A stretch of DNA of 64,000 nucleotides, taken from positions 12,706,501-12,770,500 of the forward strand of contig NC_053415.1 in assembly GCF_016859285.1 (NCBI RefSeq). Direction: 5' to 3'. Position 1 is the first letter of the stretch. Every line of letters begins with the position of its first letter. The notes under the pieces were generated by a model. That model was not told where the DNA came from and made no database searches. It was given only the letters and a program-made list of their open reading frames with translations. Made by a program: the position numbers and the translations under genes. This DNA is from Xiphias gladius (Eukaryota > Chordata > Actinopteri > Istiophoriformes > Xiphiidae). Below are positions 29,035-43,131 of the stretch, piece by piece.

Positions 29035-31684
29035 CACTCCGTGCTGTCATCCAGGCTCTCCAGCAGTCAGCTGCACACTCCTCCTCTTCATTGCTAACCA
29101 GAGTAGGTGATGTACGTTTATATAAACTGATTAGCATTTCATCCCCGGCCTTGCTTTTCTCTTTGCACTAGCGGAGTACAAAGAATCGATAGACACAATG
29201 CAGGGGGGAAAGAGAAGCGTTGAGAAATCAATCTGGGCTCCAAGTCAAGGTGAGAGTGGCGCTTGCATGGTCTCGTATAACATAAGCTACCAGACAAAAT
29301 GTGGTGAAGACTGTCTGGGACAAAAGGCCCAGAAGACATGACAGGTCTCTCCCACTGTCATTGGTGTGGATCAATAAGAGGAAACACGAGTGTAAAAAGA
29401 TGGAGAAGTGTAACTCCAGCCGATATTTTACTTCTTATTTTATTTCTTTTTTTAGTATTGTATGCAATACTAATATTGAGGCACGGGTCATCTTTTAATG
29501 GACTCCAATCCTAACTCTTCCAATGCAAGCTGCCCACTTTTTTGGTTTTGGTTTTCTCTTTGAAGTAATTTCTCTATGCTAGTGAGTAACGGTTACAAAG
29601 GAGGGCATGTAAGAAGCAAAAACAAGGAACATTCCTCAAGACATTTCAGGGGGGAGACAAACAACCACAGCTAAAGTAATGACACAATTTTAGTGCAGCT
29701 CTCACTTTTCTTTGCTCTTCCACCAAATCTCTGGAGAGTATTAGTCATCTCTTTCAGGTGGAGGAAAATTTGAATACATTTCAAAGAAGATCTGAACTTT
29801 CTTTTGCAGAAAATGTTAACACATTTCAAACAAAGGGAGGAAAAGAGAGTTTCATTAAGATTTATTCAAATGAAAATAATATAACAATAAGAACATAAGA
29901 CATGTTTTAAACTGCATTTGGGGAGGGTCTGTGTTCAGGGTAATGGCAAGGGCTGTTATTTGAATTTGAACAAATACAGGATTTGTGCTCTTTGAACACT
30001 CTGAATCACAAATTTGTTAAATTGATTTTTGACATGAGAAACTTCTGAAAATGAACGCAGTCATGCAAAATTTCTTCTTTTTTTTTTTCACATCTAGTGT
30101 TTGTAGCATTGCAGCAATACATATCTGTGAACATTTTAGTGACTTTTGCTGATAACCCTCTGGGAAATAACTCTTTAAACATTGAAAGAAAAGCAAAAAA
30201 AAAAAAAGGACCCAGCCCAGCTTCATTTTACTAACTGACTGATGATGGGCTATCTCTCTAATTTCATATTTGAGTGTATTACTTATAGTATTATGTCCAT
30301 CACAACATCAAAAAAACGATTCAGCATCCTATTCGATACCTACTGTAATCTTCTTTTAGAGGTTCATGAATTTTCCTTCCCCGTAGCAAGAAATAACGGT
30401 GACATAAGCTCTAACCTAGTCTGAACACCTTTCCCAGAATCCCCTTTTCAGCCAGCATCACAAGACATTTCACTCTCAAGCCCAGGAAGCAAATAAAAAT
30501 GCAGTTTATTATTGTATAAGTTTATATGTATATATTAGATAAAATCCCTCTTCACTCGGTGTCCTACTAGTCTCTGCTGTGACAATGTGACTCCTTCTGT
30601 TGTCACTGTAGCTGTGCCAGAGACACGTCCATGCTATTTAATTTCTTGGCTGCTAATAGAGGTCAGTACAAGTCATGTTTTGCTTATCGCCCCATTCAAC
30701 CTTGAACAGCGCTACAGTTCAAGTCAGCTTGACCAGAAAAAAGGTGGTCAGAACAATGTGTGAACTAAATGGTTTTAAGAGGTACAAGAGTATCCTTGGT
30801 CCTCACTGGCAGGTACATTATAGGAATGTGCTTGTGTGTAATCTTTGATTGTCGAACACTGACCTACCTAACTACTGCTTGTGTTGGTGTCAGTAAAGTG
30901 CAGACAAACTGTGGGCTGGCAATTTTTTGATTCTTCATTTTTTAATTAACGTGATAAAATCAGGGTCGTCCCCGCCCGCAGCTCGGAGCTTAGTAATTAA
31001 CGGGTTAAAAGGCTGATGTGCTTTAGGCCCACGAGAGGTAGCCGGCCTCCTGGTTATTACGCTGAAGAGTCAGAATTACTAACGTGTGGGTGGGGCCACT
31101 GAACAAGAACACACAGAACAAGAAATGGCACGCTTATCTGCCACTTAAATGCTGAATTAGAATAAAATCCGACTGCCAGAACACTAAGAATTACTTCACT
31201 GCTTATTATCATCATCATATAACCTACTTATACCACCTATGTTTATACATAATTTAGCTCCAGTAATACATGCCTAAAAAGAAATTTCAGAAAAATGTCT
31301 CACTTTTTCTACTTTCCTCAGAAGGAAGCACAACTACCATATATTCTTTTGTATTTTCAGATTTCTCACTGTATGATTACCAGGTCCACCATGCATGTGC
31401 TTGATACTCTTGTGCTTCCTTTTCTTCTTTACTGTAATAAGTTCTAGGAATTCATTCCATGCAGGGGAAGTGGTCAGAGCAGAGGCTATGTGTGAATGCA
31501 GACGTGCAGTCCTCGGCCACCTGCAGGAAAAATAAATTCAACTCAGAGCAACCCGGAAGCCCTGCTGAAGCCTTGGAGAGGGGGATTTGTTTTCTACTGG
31601 TCCACGTAAAATAAATCCTTGAGTGTTATTCTCATTAAACGCGTCGCTCCCTCTCAGCTGGTGTCCAGGTCGATGCCATGTCAC
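29035..31684 (-). other. C3orf70 3' flank and probable 3' untranslated region
   Basis: This lies directly downstream of the C3orf70 stop codon at 31,685. The minus strand carries a candidate AATAAA polyadenylation signal at 30,510-30,505, which would give a 3' UTR of about 1.2 kb. No coding frame is supported. A high-complexity patch at about 30,950-31,100 with TTAATTAA and TAATTAAC motifs would fall inside the inferred UTR. Confidence 0.4.
30505..30510 (-). terminator. Candidate polyadenylation signal AATAAA for C3orf70
   Basis: TTTATT on the plus strand is AATAAA on the minus strand, about 1.17 kb after the stop codon. It is the first good canonical match I saw in the downstream direction. 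Transcript ends would be needed to confirm it. Confidence 0.4.
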
Positions 31685-32379
31685 TTACACAGTTGTTTCG
31701 ATCTTTTCAATGATCTCTATCATAGACTTGGAGGGAGAGAGCACAGAACAGTCGTCTTGATCCCAGAGGCTGCCGGGGCTGGAGTTTCCATCTGTGCTCA
31801 ACTCGTCGTCCTCCTCTTCCTCGCTCTCCTCCTCGCAGGACTCCAGGTAGTGCAGGCCCAGCGCGTTGATGCCGGAGTCCTCGGAGCTGGATGGAGAGGA
31901 GCAGTGGTCCATTTTGGGGCCTTTTATCTTATCCAAAGGGGAGGGGTGTTTGTGTTCACTGTACACCTGCTGGACTAGCTGCACAGGCGCAGGTGCAGCT
32001 GTGTGTTGGGTGGGCAGCGTGGGCTTGACTGGTTGCCGAGGCTGAGCAGGATTTTGGGGCATCTGAGGTGTAGCTGGAGCAGGTGGAGGAGGGGTGGGAG
32101 GATGAGGCGGTTCTGGTAAGGGAGGGGGGGGGCGCTGCACGTAGCACATCTTCCCACTGATGCGTTTGACAATGTAGTCGTCCACAAACAGGTCCGCGAT
32201 GACGCAGTATTTGGGCGACTCCAAGTGAGGCGGGGACTGGAAGCAGGGGGCAAGCTTCAGGAAACGCTCAGCCAGAGAGACGGACAGGTCAATGGTGTTA
32301 CTGTACTCTGAGCCGACAGGTGGCACGGTTGTGCTAGGCAGGTGGCACACATTGGTCATGGGTTGGTACACGTATTTGC
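31685..32379 (-). CDS. c3orf70: c3orf70 exon 2 (terminal coding exon)
   Basis: It opens after a CCTTTAG acceptor; the first two bases GC complete a Cys codon, then KYVYQPM. It encodes residues 62-292 and ends in IIEKIETTV and a stop at 31,685-31,687. It contains the conserved PKYCVIADLFVDDYIVKRIS block and then low-complexity Pro-rich and Glu-rich segments. Confidence 0.93.
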
Positions 32380-35300
32380 CTAAAGGAGGGGGGGGGAGAA
32401 AAAAAACAGAAAATACTTTTCATCGTTTGGATTTTACTTCATGACAAAACACTAGGCTGTAGACAATCACAGATCATAGTTTTTGATTTGAAAGCTGCTG
32501 TACTCAATATTGTTATATTGCCAATGGAAAGAGCCGCATATTACCCTCAGGAGTTGGTGGAGAACAACACAGGGTTAAAAGGAGAGAGAATATTAGACTT
32601 ATTGCATTCATCAGGTGGAGAGAAACACGATTCTTAATGAATGTTAACACTGCCCCCCATTTACTCCAGTGTTTGCAAATATGTTCACCATATTAACTTA
32701 AAAGGTGACAAAATTTCAGTGTTGTGTGTTTTTCTTTGAGCATTTACATATCAAAATCCCTCCCTTTTCTTCTCCTGTAGTGTATTTGATGAAAAATCAC
32801 AGAGCGTTTTGTGCTGCAAAAGGCAAAAGTACCTCTCTTGCCACTGCCATCTGAGGTGGCGCTGCTACCAGAGTGAAACATAATTTCCAGGACACCCGGA
32901 GCAGTCCATCAATCATTTTTGACCCTTAAAAACTGATGCAAGACTCCATTCAAAAAGGATGACGTGGCATATGGAAGTAGGGCCATACAACAACGTTTAC
33001 AGCTCAGAAATCATTCTGTGGTGCTGATTTACATCTGGATTAATAACACAGTGGATTAGAATGATGTACTGTTTAGTGTCACATTAAACCTCAAATAAAT
33101 ACATTTGTTGTGAAGAAAGCCTGTATTCAAATAAAAATTTGCAGCGCCTTCCATGTGAGTTATGTCTCCCATTTTGGCGACCGATGTACTGATGGTGTGC
33201 AAAATGACTGCTCCCAAATGTTACTCATTGTTTGCAGCCCACTGCCTCCAACTCCAAGCTGCGCTGTCTGAATAGTGTAGCTCAGATGTGTGTTTAACTG
33301 GCTCCCTGGAGAGGGAGAAACTAAAGAAAATGACAGTCCTATGCATCGCTTCCTCTCACTCTGTGTCCTTGTCTTTTGTTTCACTGGCTGGGGGACCCAT
33401 TCAATCAAACTCTTTTCCCAGGTTCCAGTGAAAAAAATCAAAGTACTTCAAAGTAGGGAAGTGGCTCTGTTGTACATTGCTGAATGGACAAAGAGAGTTT
33501 GTAATGCTGATGAGATTTTTTTTTTCAGCACACAAAAGACATCTATTTGAACTTATTCAGTGACACAGTGCTGGAATAGTTTTAACAAAATCCACTGCGA
33601 CTACTTCATTATTGAATCCACAAAAATTATTATCCCCCAGTGTGAAGAGATCAAAAGAGGCTGTGACTGAAGCTTGATTTCCGTATACCTTGTAAACATT
33701 GTTAACACAAAAAACAGGAGCTAATGTTGGGACAGACAAAAGGGGGAATAGCAGCCATTCTCTGTTTGATGAGAGAAACTCAATGGTCCATGTTCAGACT
33801 GAGACGAGCCTATTCAGGCAGACGAGATAGTGGCAACAGATGAGATCTAAAGCTGTAAAGGGCAATGTGTTGACATTTAGTTTTTAGTATTACATCAAAG
33901 TGCATTCATCCATCTGGAGTTTCAAATACCAAGAACAATACTAGGGCTCAGACAGATGCATAGACAGGCAACAAGACAGGCAGGCATATGGCGCTAACAA
34001 CATACTAACACCGGTTGTCCTCAACAGCCTTGCAGAGACTCTCTGTAGATTTAAAAGGTATCTGCAGAATGTAGAATTAGTTTGCGCTCAGTACGAAATA
34101 TCACTGTTTCTCTGAGCCCCAGAGGATAGTGCGTTATGTGTGAGATTAATCTCACTCAGGCTGGCAAAAGGAAGAGATGAGAATCTTCATGTGAAGCAAA
34201 ACACAACTTTCTGTTTTCTAATACCTGGACTGGATGCTCTAAGATACTCCGTCCCTCTGGGCATTCCATTTATATGAATTACGGTTAACGAAATATTAGG
34301 AACACCTCTCAGTATAACCCAGAACAGTTCAACAGCACCACAAATCACAGCCTCCAAAACGACCATTAAAATAAATCAACACCTCAGATTCAGTAAAAAA
34401 AATGTTAATACATTATAATCCTCATGAAGGGAAGATGTATTGCAGGCCTGTTGTATTATACTGCATTAGCTTTATCTAGGTGTACTTAATAAACTGGCAA
34501 GTGAGTGTAGATTAATTTAATCAATTTGTGTCATAGCAACCTGCTTCCTGAACCTGAGAATCAGTGCTTTTACTGAAGAACCTGACTTAAAACTTTAAAT
34601 GACTGTAAAATGTATTTATTTCAACATTGGAGTAAGTAAAATCACTGGCAAATGCATTTTTGCCTCAGCAAGTAAAATATTTGAAACAGTTTTACATTGG
34701 TTTAAGCCATTTTCTCACTAATACATGGCTGTTAAAGGAAACAGAAAATACGGCCGAATAACGTTAGACAACACATGGTGTAACATTACGTTACCATAAC
34801 AGAAGCAGTTCATAAATTGTCATGCCATCTGTTAATAATTTTAATACATCATGTTTGGGGGGGGATAAAAGTTAAAAGTAAACAAAATGGCGCCGTCTTG
34901 CTGTTGCTGCATCTTAAACAAAGCCCCCTGGGATGCTTTTGCTTCAAGTGAAGGTGCATAGCAGTTGTACTGCTGTGATAAGCCATTTCCAATTTGCAGA
35001 GCTTGGGTCTCTGTCTAAAATAGTCCCACACTATAGATGATCCCATGTGAGGTTTTGTAGCCACAGTTTGTTTTCCAGGGAATCCATGCTTTGACCGGGC
35101 GTAGCTAATCGATGACGTTGGCTGCATGAATGAGTCACCCCAGCCCTTACCGACTGTTGTTTAATGTTCCTCTTTTTATGTTTCCTGAGAACTGCTAATT
35201 CAAAAAACTTCACAGTCGACACCGCACTTCCTTGGGTCCTCAAAAATACACGTGAGGTTTGGAGTTGATCGGAGGAGTGGAGAAAATCGAAGGACAGACA

Positions 35301-36422
35301 GACAGACATTGATTTCTCCATTTATTATTAAGGTTACAAATGCAGCTCTGTTACAAATAGTAGTATTACTGCATACTATATACTTACATAATATTTCACA
35401 TACTTTGACTATGATCCTTTAAAGGTTACCTGTGGAGGTTTTGACCACTAGTGGAGCTATGGTGCTACGTTTTCACAACTGGGTCCCTGTTTGGTTTGTA
35501 CCTTGCTCATGCACAAGCATGCAGGTGACACCATTTACATTCTCTCCTCTATCAACAGCTGGGAGCGGTAACGTCAGAGAACTGTAGCAATGCACCAAGA
35601 AAGACAGAGAGGGAGACTGCAAGCCAGTAAACATGGAGATAAAGGATGCAGGATTTAAAATACATTAAAAATTGTCTTTGCAAATGTTTTATGACAAGGG
35701 AAATACGTTCAATGTTTAGACCTCAAGGACGGACAATGGGTTTTGGTGAGTATCACTGAATTCACACATAACATTTGTTTGTTTACATAAAACTCTACAG
35801 GGGACTTTTAATTTAAAATTCTTGTATCAAAATGTTGGCTTCTGCAAATGTCTCATACTGCATATATATATAGATATATATATCAGCCAGGACTAACAAT
35901 GTACAACTTAAATGGACTCAGTGAATGACATGACAAAAATCTCAACAGAGCACGACGGAGAACTGAATACTATACTGTTCAGGTTGTTCACCAAGCACTG
36001 AAACCAACAGCAACTGACAGCCAGTGAACACTGTCTGCGCAGCTTTATTGATATTCAGTTGTACTCTACCCTTCTGCGTTGCCCAGTGCTGAAGCCGTCG
36101 CATGACAATGTCAGTTGTAAGGCGGTCGTTGGTCGCTCGCCCTCTGCCCTGTGTGTGAGCTGGGTATGTGTGTTTGTATTTCTATACTAACAAGGCCCAG
36201 ACAAAGAAAGAAAAAAATAGAAAAATTCACCATGCTAAAGACATTTAGCCAATTCTCAGTTCTTCGTCTAGGGTTAGGAAGATTTCCATTGAAGGACAAT
36301 GCTGAAAAAATTCTATATTTTTCTTTTTGTCAACATATCCCAGAAAGGGCGTGGTCCCGTCTGTACCACTCAGACCCTAGCCCATTATTTCTAACTGAAA
36401 AACCAGGTTTACAGCACAAGGA

Positions 36423-36485
<63 letters not shown>

Positions 36486-39400
36486 GGGATTGTATCTACA
36501 TAAACTATAGTGTGTGTGTTCATGGTATGAGAAGCATGACATGTCACCCAGTCCAAACAGTGGGGCTCATTGCTATACTTAATGGTTTTTGGACAACATT
36601 AAACAACAGAGTAATCTTTATCAGGAAATGTCCACACAGACAAAAGTTGGTTGTGGGTTTTTGGTCTTCCTGAAGGATTTGTTGACAATAAGAAAAAATG
36701 AGTATCACCAGATTATCCCTTAATAGTGAGGGTTAAAAAAAACAAATCCACCTTAAAATGGTAAAATAACAGCTACTGGTGATGTATCTGACATTTCTCT
36801 TCCTTTTTGTTGTTTTGCATTGTATTTCTTGTTCCTCGAGATAACTGGCAGCAAGATGTCACAAGACATTTCTAGCCCTGTCACAATGATAATTGATGGA
36901 ATAACACTTAGCCGTCTGAAGCAGCAACAGTAAATGTAAGTCAGTGCTACAGAATCGCACACTAGGAGCTCCTCTGTAGACCTACCACTTTACACCTATA
37001 ATCATTCAGAGACAAATCAACAGCACAGGAAACACAGACACAATGTTTTCAAATGACTGCAGCCTCAATAGACCAGAACAATAACAGCCACAGGACATGT
37101 TGCACTTTGACTAAGGAGAATGACTCCTACTTTTTTCTTCACTGGAAAGGCTTTCATTATGTTACCATTAAATGCTACTAAAGTAACAAGTTCACGGAGA
37201 CGTGTGGGAGATCACTAACTAAAGGCAATGTAAATGAGGCTGTTGGATACTTCAAAAAGGAAATAACAGCTCTTCACAACAAAAATGTAATTATGAATGC
37301 GTGTTTTCTGCAGTTAAAAGCCGTGAAGGTGACTCTCTCCGCTACTTTACAGTTAGGGAAACGAACTCTGCTCGTGGAAATGCAAAGAAGGGTGCCTAGA
37401 GATAAGAGAACATCGCAAAATATCTACAATATATATAAGGGAGACTTGGGATTAATTATTTTAGGCAGTGTAAGAATCATGGGCCTTCATCAAAGAGTTG
37501 GGATATAGAGATAGAGAATGTTATATACAGTCAAAAGATGTTTTTAAGACATTTATTGTGAAAATCAAGAGTGCAAGAGGTTAATGAGAAAGCGGGAGAA
37601 CAGCCAACTCATTCCTAGGAAGTTACAGATTGCTCTCTGGAGGAGGAATGAGGAGCCCCGGCTCCTCTGCTAAAACCCCTCTCCATCTTGCAGGTCTCCT
37701 CTGCTCTCTCCTGGGCCTGTGGCGGGCCAGCAACTGCACAGTCTGGTTTAATACTGGGGATAGTCTCTCTGAATAATGCAGGATGTAGACCATCAGTCTT
37801 TCACTCTCTCTCAGAGAGTTTCAACATCCCTCTGTTCAAATTTCAGCTCGGCTTCTCACCGTTCAGACTGCAACTGGAAGGAAAACACTCGGAGACAGAG
37901 GTTCGTTGTTGACAAGCTTAACGTGTAGTCAAGATGAACGAGCACCACGGCTCTCACGGATTATGTTATTTTAATATCGGCTTATATCAAAGCCTCACTA
38001 CAGACTGAGTCATTAACAACCTGCTCAGTTTGATTTTCTATGTTTGAGCCAAAACCAGCAGTCTTTTTTTCCCTCTTTAACAATGTCTTTATTGACTTTT
38101 CAGACATCAGCATTGTTATGCAATATATTACACTGCAAGTCTTTACTTCAGCAAACACAACGTCCCTCAAGGGGTTTTTCAAGGTATATGTTATTCTCTC
38201 CATTGACATACATTGCGCCACATTCTTGATCCAAGCACCAATTGTTGGTGCTACAGTTTTGTTACAGTTAAAAGATATCATTCCTTTTGCCTGAAACATA
38301 TTTTATACATAATCAATACATTTTTACCTTTTGGTTGTCAAATTGAAATCTGTTGGATACAAGTGTAGCAACATCATCTTGGAGTCTATTGAAATATTCA
38401 CGGACAAAATGATCATGACTGATCACCTACCTCTGGAATTTCTTCATTTTGACACTCGCCCAAATACAATGTGTGACTCATTCTTGAGACTCATTACATT
38501 ACATTAAATTCATTCAATTTGACAGGGGTTACATACTTTAAGTCAGCATCAACCAATTATATTGCAGTGGCTTTAAATTTGTGCTTGCTGTTTGTGTCTG
38601 AGCCTCCTCACAGGCTATGTTCCAATTATTATTTGAATTGTCCTCTTTTAAATCTGCCACCCTTGCATCAAGTTTGGATACTGAGGTTTCATTAGACCGA
38701 GATGCAAGCCAATTGTATATTAATGAATTCAAACCATTACTATTGCAATTTTTGGTAATAATTTCTTCTAAGGATGATAATGAAGGAATTACCAATGACT
38801 GGTTTTGCATAGAAGAGATAAAACTCAAAAACCAGCAGTTTTTATGTGCAGACGGTACTCTAAATGCAACATATCAGTTCACAGCAGCATGTTGGCAAAA
38901 CTGGGTGAACAAAATAAATGATCTTAGCAGATTGTTATCATTCTTCATAACAGCTGCTGTACCCATTTGGCTGGAGGATACTGTCTGGTCACACATCCGC
39001 TGCCCTTTGTGTTTAAATCTGTCCAACAAAGGGGCTGCAGCTGGGGCAACAACATAAGTTTCAGGTTTCAGCGAAGGGGACGGTCTGACCCAGCATCATG
39101 TGAAACTCCTTTCCTGTTTCCTGCTTCATGCCTCCAGAGGCACAGGCTGCTCCTGACTTACAGCCAGTTTGAAATCCAGTGTTTAGTCTGCCGTCGTAGT
39201 GAAAAAATGCAAGCCTCTGGACAGATTTTCCATTGCAAACATTAAACTTAAACTCCCGTAAAGGCCTTAAAGGAAAAGGATCAGATTTCTTCGAGTGTAT
39301 CCTAACACAACACTAACATGACCATGTATACTTTTAAACTGTTACTTATCACTGTAATCATCCCCCCTACCAATACTGGCTGTGAAGTGATCCCTTCCTA

Positions 39401-42400
39401 ATGCAACTACCTTCTTGGAGATGGGGGACAAAATCCACAGGCCTCAATTAACTGTTTGACAGTAGAAAAAAAACCCTTAAATTTCATTCTGTAACTATCA
39501 TACCAAATTCAAAATTCACTGTACAAGCATAACAGGCTGTGCCGCGTACTCCAGTGCTTTCACGACCTACAGTATCAGTTAACTAGCTAATGGGGTCTTT
39601 TTCACAACAGACATTTTGACTTGTCATAGTAAGAAAAGCACAGGGGTTACTAATAACACTAACAACGGCTCTGTTCTGTTCAAGTGTTCCCAGTGAGGGA
39701 GCATAAAGAATACCAGGACCCTGAAACTGAAGCAGCTAAATGGATTTCAGCCATCGTTAATTTTTTCATTTACACTGTGACATGTCAAAATGTGTTCTGT
39801 GAAAATTGTTGGTCTCTGTTAATGCATAAGAAGCTAGCGAGCTGCTCTGAACATGTAATTATGACAACAAGCCATCTGAGAAGTGAAATTTGGATTCAAC
39901 ACCATACACTGAAAAATAGTGGATAAAAGCTGAGGGTGATGCTACCTTTTCAAAGTGCATGACCAGAGCAACTCGCCTGCTAGCTTGTCATGGGTGAACG
40001 AAATAACAATTAGGCTACGTGGGTTTCATTTGAACTTACTACATGATAGTTGTCATTCATTTAAACTCCCTTTCTTTGAGAAGGTGACCTTTCTCTGTGC
40101 AAATATGCGTTGTAAAATTCAGCCGAGAGTTTATATGTGGCTTCAGCTGTCTGAGGAAGCAAAACCAAGTGAGCATATTACAAGGGTACAGTCTTTTTAA
40201 TACCAAATTCCTCATCCACTTCGTGAGCTGCGATGAGGGGAGGATAGTAACAAAAACAGGGAATCTGATATTGCAATAGGGGAGACTTGAGAAAATCCAA
40301 ACATATCCTTTAAAATATAAGAGCAAACTTGTTGAACTTTTGTTTTGGTGTTAGTCTGCTTCCATTTTTGAGAGACCAGCAGTTAAACTGGTCGAAGCGC
40401 TGCGGTTCCCAAACATAAAGGATCGATCAAAAAACATCCCCTCAGGCCTGTGCCAACACTATATCGATCCTTTAATAATAGGTGAATCAATCAATAAAGG
40501 TCAGAGCTTTATCCAATAAGCCAACATATTTCCCTTTAAAAAGATCTGCAAACTACAGCTGCGCGGTGTGACAAACGAGACTGCAGACGAACTCTGACAG
40601 ACAGATCTCACTTTCTTGTGTCAATGACAGAAGTACAAGTTCCAACGTACAAAATTAGAGCTGACAAGAGTACAAACAGACTGACAAGAATGTTCAGCAG
40701 TCATTAGACTTTGTTAGATTTTGTAAACGAGTAATTCACCACTCTGCCTGGTAGCTGTAATCAGTAAGTAGAGGCAAAGGAGACAGAAAAAACATTCCAA
40801 CCAGGTGGTTCCATTGCTGCTGTGAGCAAAAACTCTCGTCAGACATGACATATTGGCGGTGACACTAAACACAGCTAATTACCACTAATGAGAGGCTTGG
40901 ACTGATGTTGTCACCAGCTGGGATCACTGCCTCCGCCTACATTCAATTCCAGTTTTTCCCCATTTTCTCTGCCAAAGGTATCAACAAAGTTACAGCTATA
41001 GTAAAAATTACTGGTAGGCCATCAAAGCAACATAATCTCCATTCTTTAGCCGGCAAAGATGATTTGTGACCTCTGAGTACAGAAGCCAGCATCCTGAAGC
41101 TGTTCATTTTGCAACGGCATGTAGGAAACATTAGAAGCCAGGAATTAAGTCGCAGGTAAATTACCCCATACTGCTCTAAAGGTAAGGAAAGAGAAATAAT
41201 TTGTGTTTGAGAATTTATATGCTGAACCAAGTCACCTTTTGTGTTTGTTTCCCTGGAAACCTATTAAAAATGTAATTAAAAAGGCAGTCTAGCAAGGTTC
41301 CCTGTGGTGAATGCACAATTATCAGCTTCGGAACATGTTTATACTCCAGGCGACTGTCATAAGCACGTTCAAAATGAAAACTGGACGAGATAGGGGCGTA
41401 ACAACATGTCAGTGTTTTGAATCCAGCGTTATTATGCATCTCTAGAAAGAAAGGTGTGAGCCGAAGAGAGCAGGCGGACATTGCATGCAGAAGCACGCTG
41501 CTATACTTTTCTCACTGGGTGTCCTGGTTCTGCCGGATTCAGCAGTCTAGGCTGGTTTACTCCCACTGTGGTGCGTGCAAGAGGAACCTGTGAATTACAC
41601 TGGAAAGAGATGTGAAGGTGCGAAGCTCCATTGTGACGTGGCTTTCTTCTGTAGGATAAAAAGCCTTAATTAAATAACATGGGTACAAAGGACTCCATGT
41701 CCATTGCACAGCACCTTTTAAGTAAGAGTGATGAATATCTCAAAGCAGAAAGGAGGAGCGAGTCTAAATGTTTACAAATGATGTAACACTGAGCAGACTT
41801 TGCCCAGAATCACAAATCCCGGATGTGGCTCATAACAAACACTGGACGGAATTCATCATTTCTCTGCCACATCAGATATTTCAAATCACTTGGCTCACTC
41901 TGAACGGAGGCAGCCATCTAAATCCAATGATTACATGGCAAAGATTACCATGTGACTTCTGCAGTTGCACACTATAAGCCCCTACTGACTGGTGCGGAGT
42001 GGGTGGTGATTGTGTTTTACACTTATCTCAGGATTTCCAGGGTAGCCAGCGATGGCGGTAACTTAGGGCAACACAAAGAGATGGAGATCCTGTCAGGTTC
42101 AAGCACAGCTATTGGGATTCTGTGGTGGTGTCAAAGTGTCAGGTTGAGAATGTTCAAATGGAGAGAAAATGTCTGAGGTACACGGGGGTTGAAAATTCCC
42201 CTGACACTTCTCAAAGTGATAAGAAAATTGTCCACGTTTCAGCGGAGCTGCAGCCCTGTGCTCTACCAACGCAGTCAACTTAACAGTCAGTACAAATTAT
42301 ATTACTCCATAACGCAATAGAGTTCAGTTTATATCTCCAAAAATTAGGCCTGTGACCGAAGCATAGCAGCGAATTTTGTCTGGCTACTTGACATCATCCA

Positions 42401-43069
42401 AACATGTTTTGTTATTGTGGCCAAAAGTAGAAAACATACGTTAGATGACAATGCTGGCATTGTTCTACATTTTTCTTAATGTCAACAAATCCCATGAAAA
42501 GACCAAAACTGAGGAAGTAAGCCTTTAAATTTGGGTCACAGATGTATAGTTTCATTTTTAGAAAAAGGCTCAGTAATTTCCTAAAACAGCTGGGCACTGT
42601 ATTTTTTCGGTAAATGTTACTCATTAAGGAATAAATAGCGCACTTTTGGGAACTATTTTCGGTTGTGGATTGGTACACAATTACTGCCCAAGAGAGTGTT
42701 TACAGCACCCAGGACGATGTCTGTGGGATTGAGTCAAAATAAACAAGAGTGCCCGTGCTCATCGTAAAGAAGGAATGATGTGTTTTTTATAGTTTTTGAA
42801 CAATGAAGGGCTGCCGCACAGAGGAATAAGCTACATCAGGGTTTAGCTACATGGACAATGCTTTACTTGTTAGCAGTATCAGTTCATCACTGTTTTTTTT
42901 TTGTCTTTTTATGGGATATGGTGACAGTAAGAAAAATAGAGAACATCACAAGACTTTAAAAGCAGAAATGAAAATGATGATTTAAGTGTGTGATGGCAAC
43001 ACACACGTCATGAAGTATTTCCAATAACAGTGACGTAAAGGAAGAGTGATGGTGGATTCAGTCAGTGTT

Positions 43070-43131
<62 letters not shown>

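Noticed and set aside
38617..39057. 146-codon plus-strand frame
   Set aside because: Its left half is antisense to the L1 ORF2 remnant, which explains the open frame better; no plus-strand family resemblance.
42236..42285. tRNA-like phrase on the minus strand (GTTGGTAGAGCACAGGGCTG)
   Set aside because: It has a box A-like start but no box B, no acceptor stem pairing and no SINE body, so neither tRNA nor SINE is supported.
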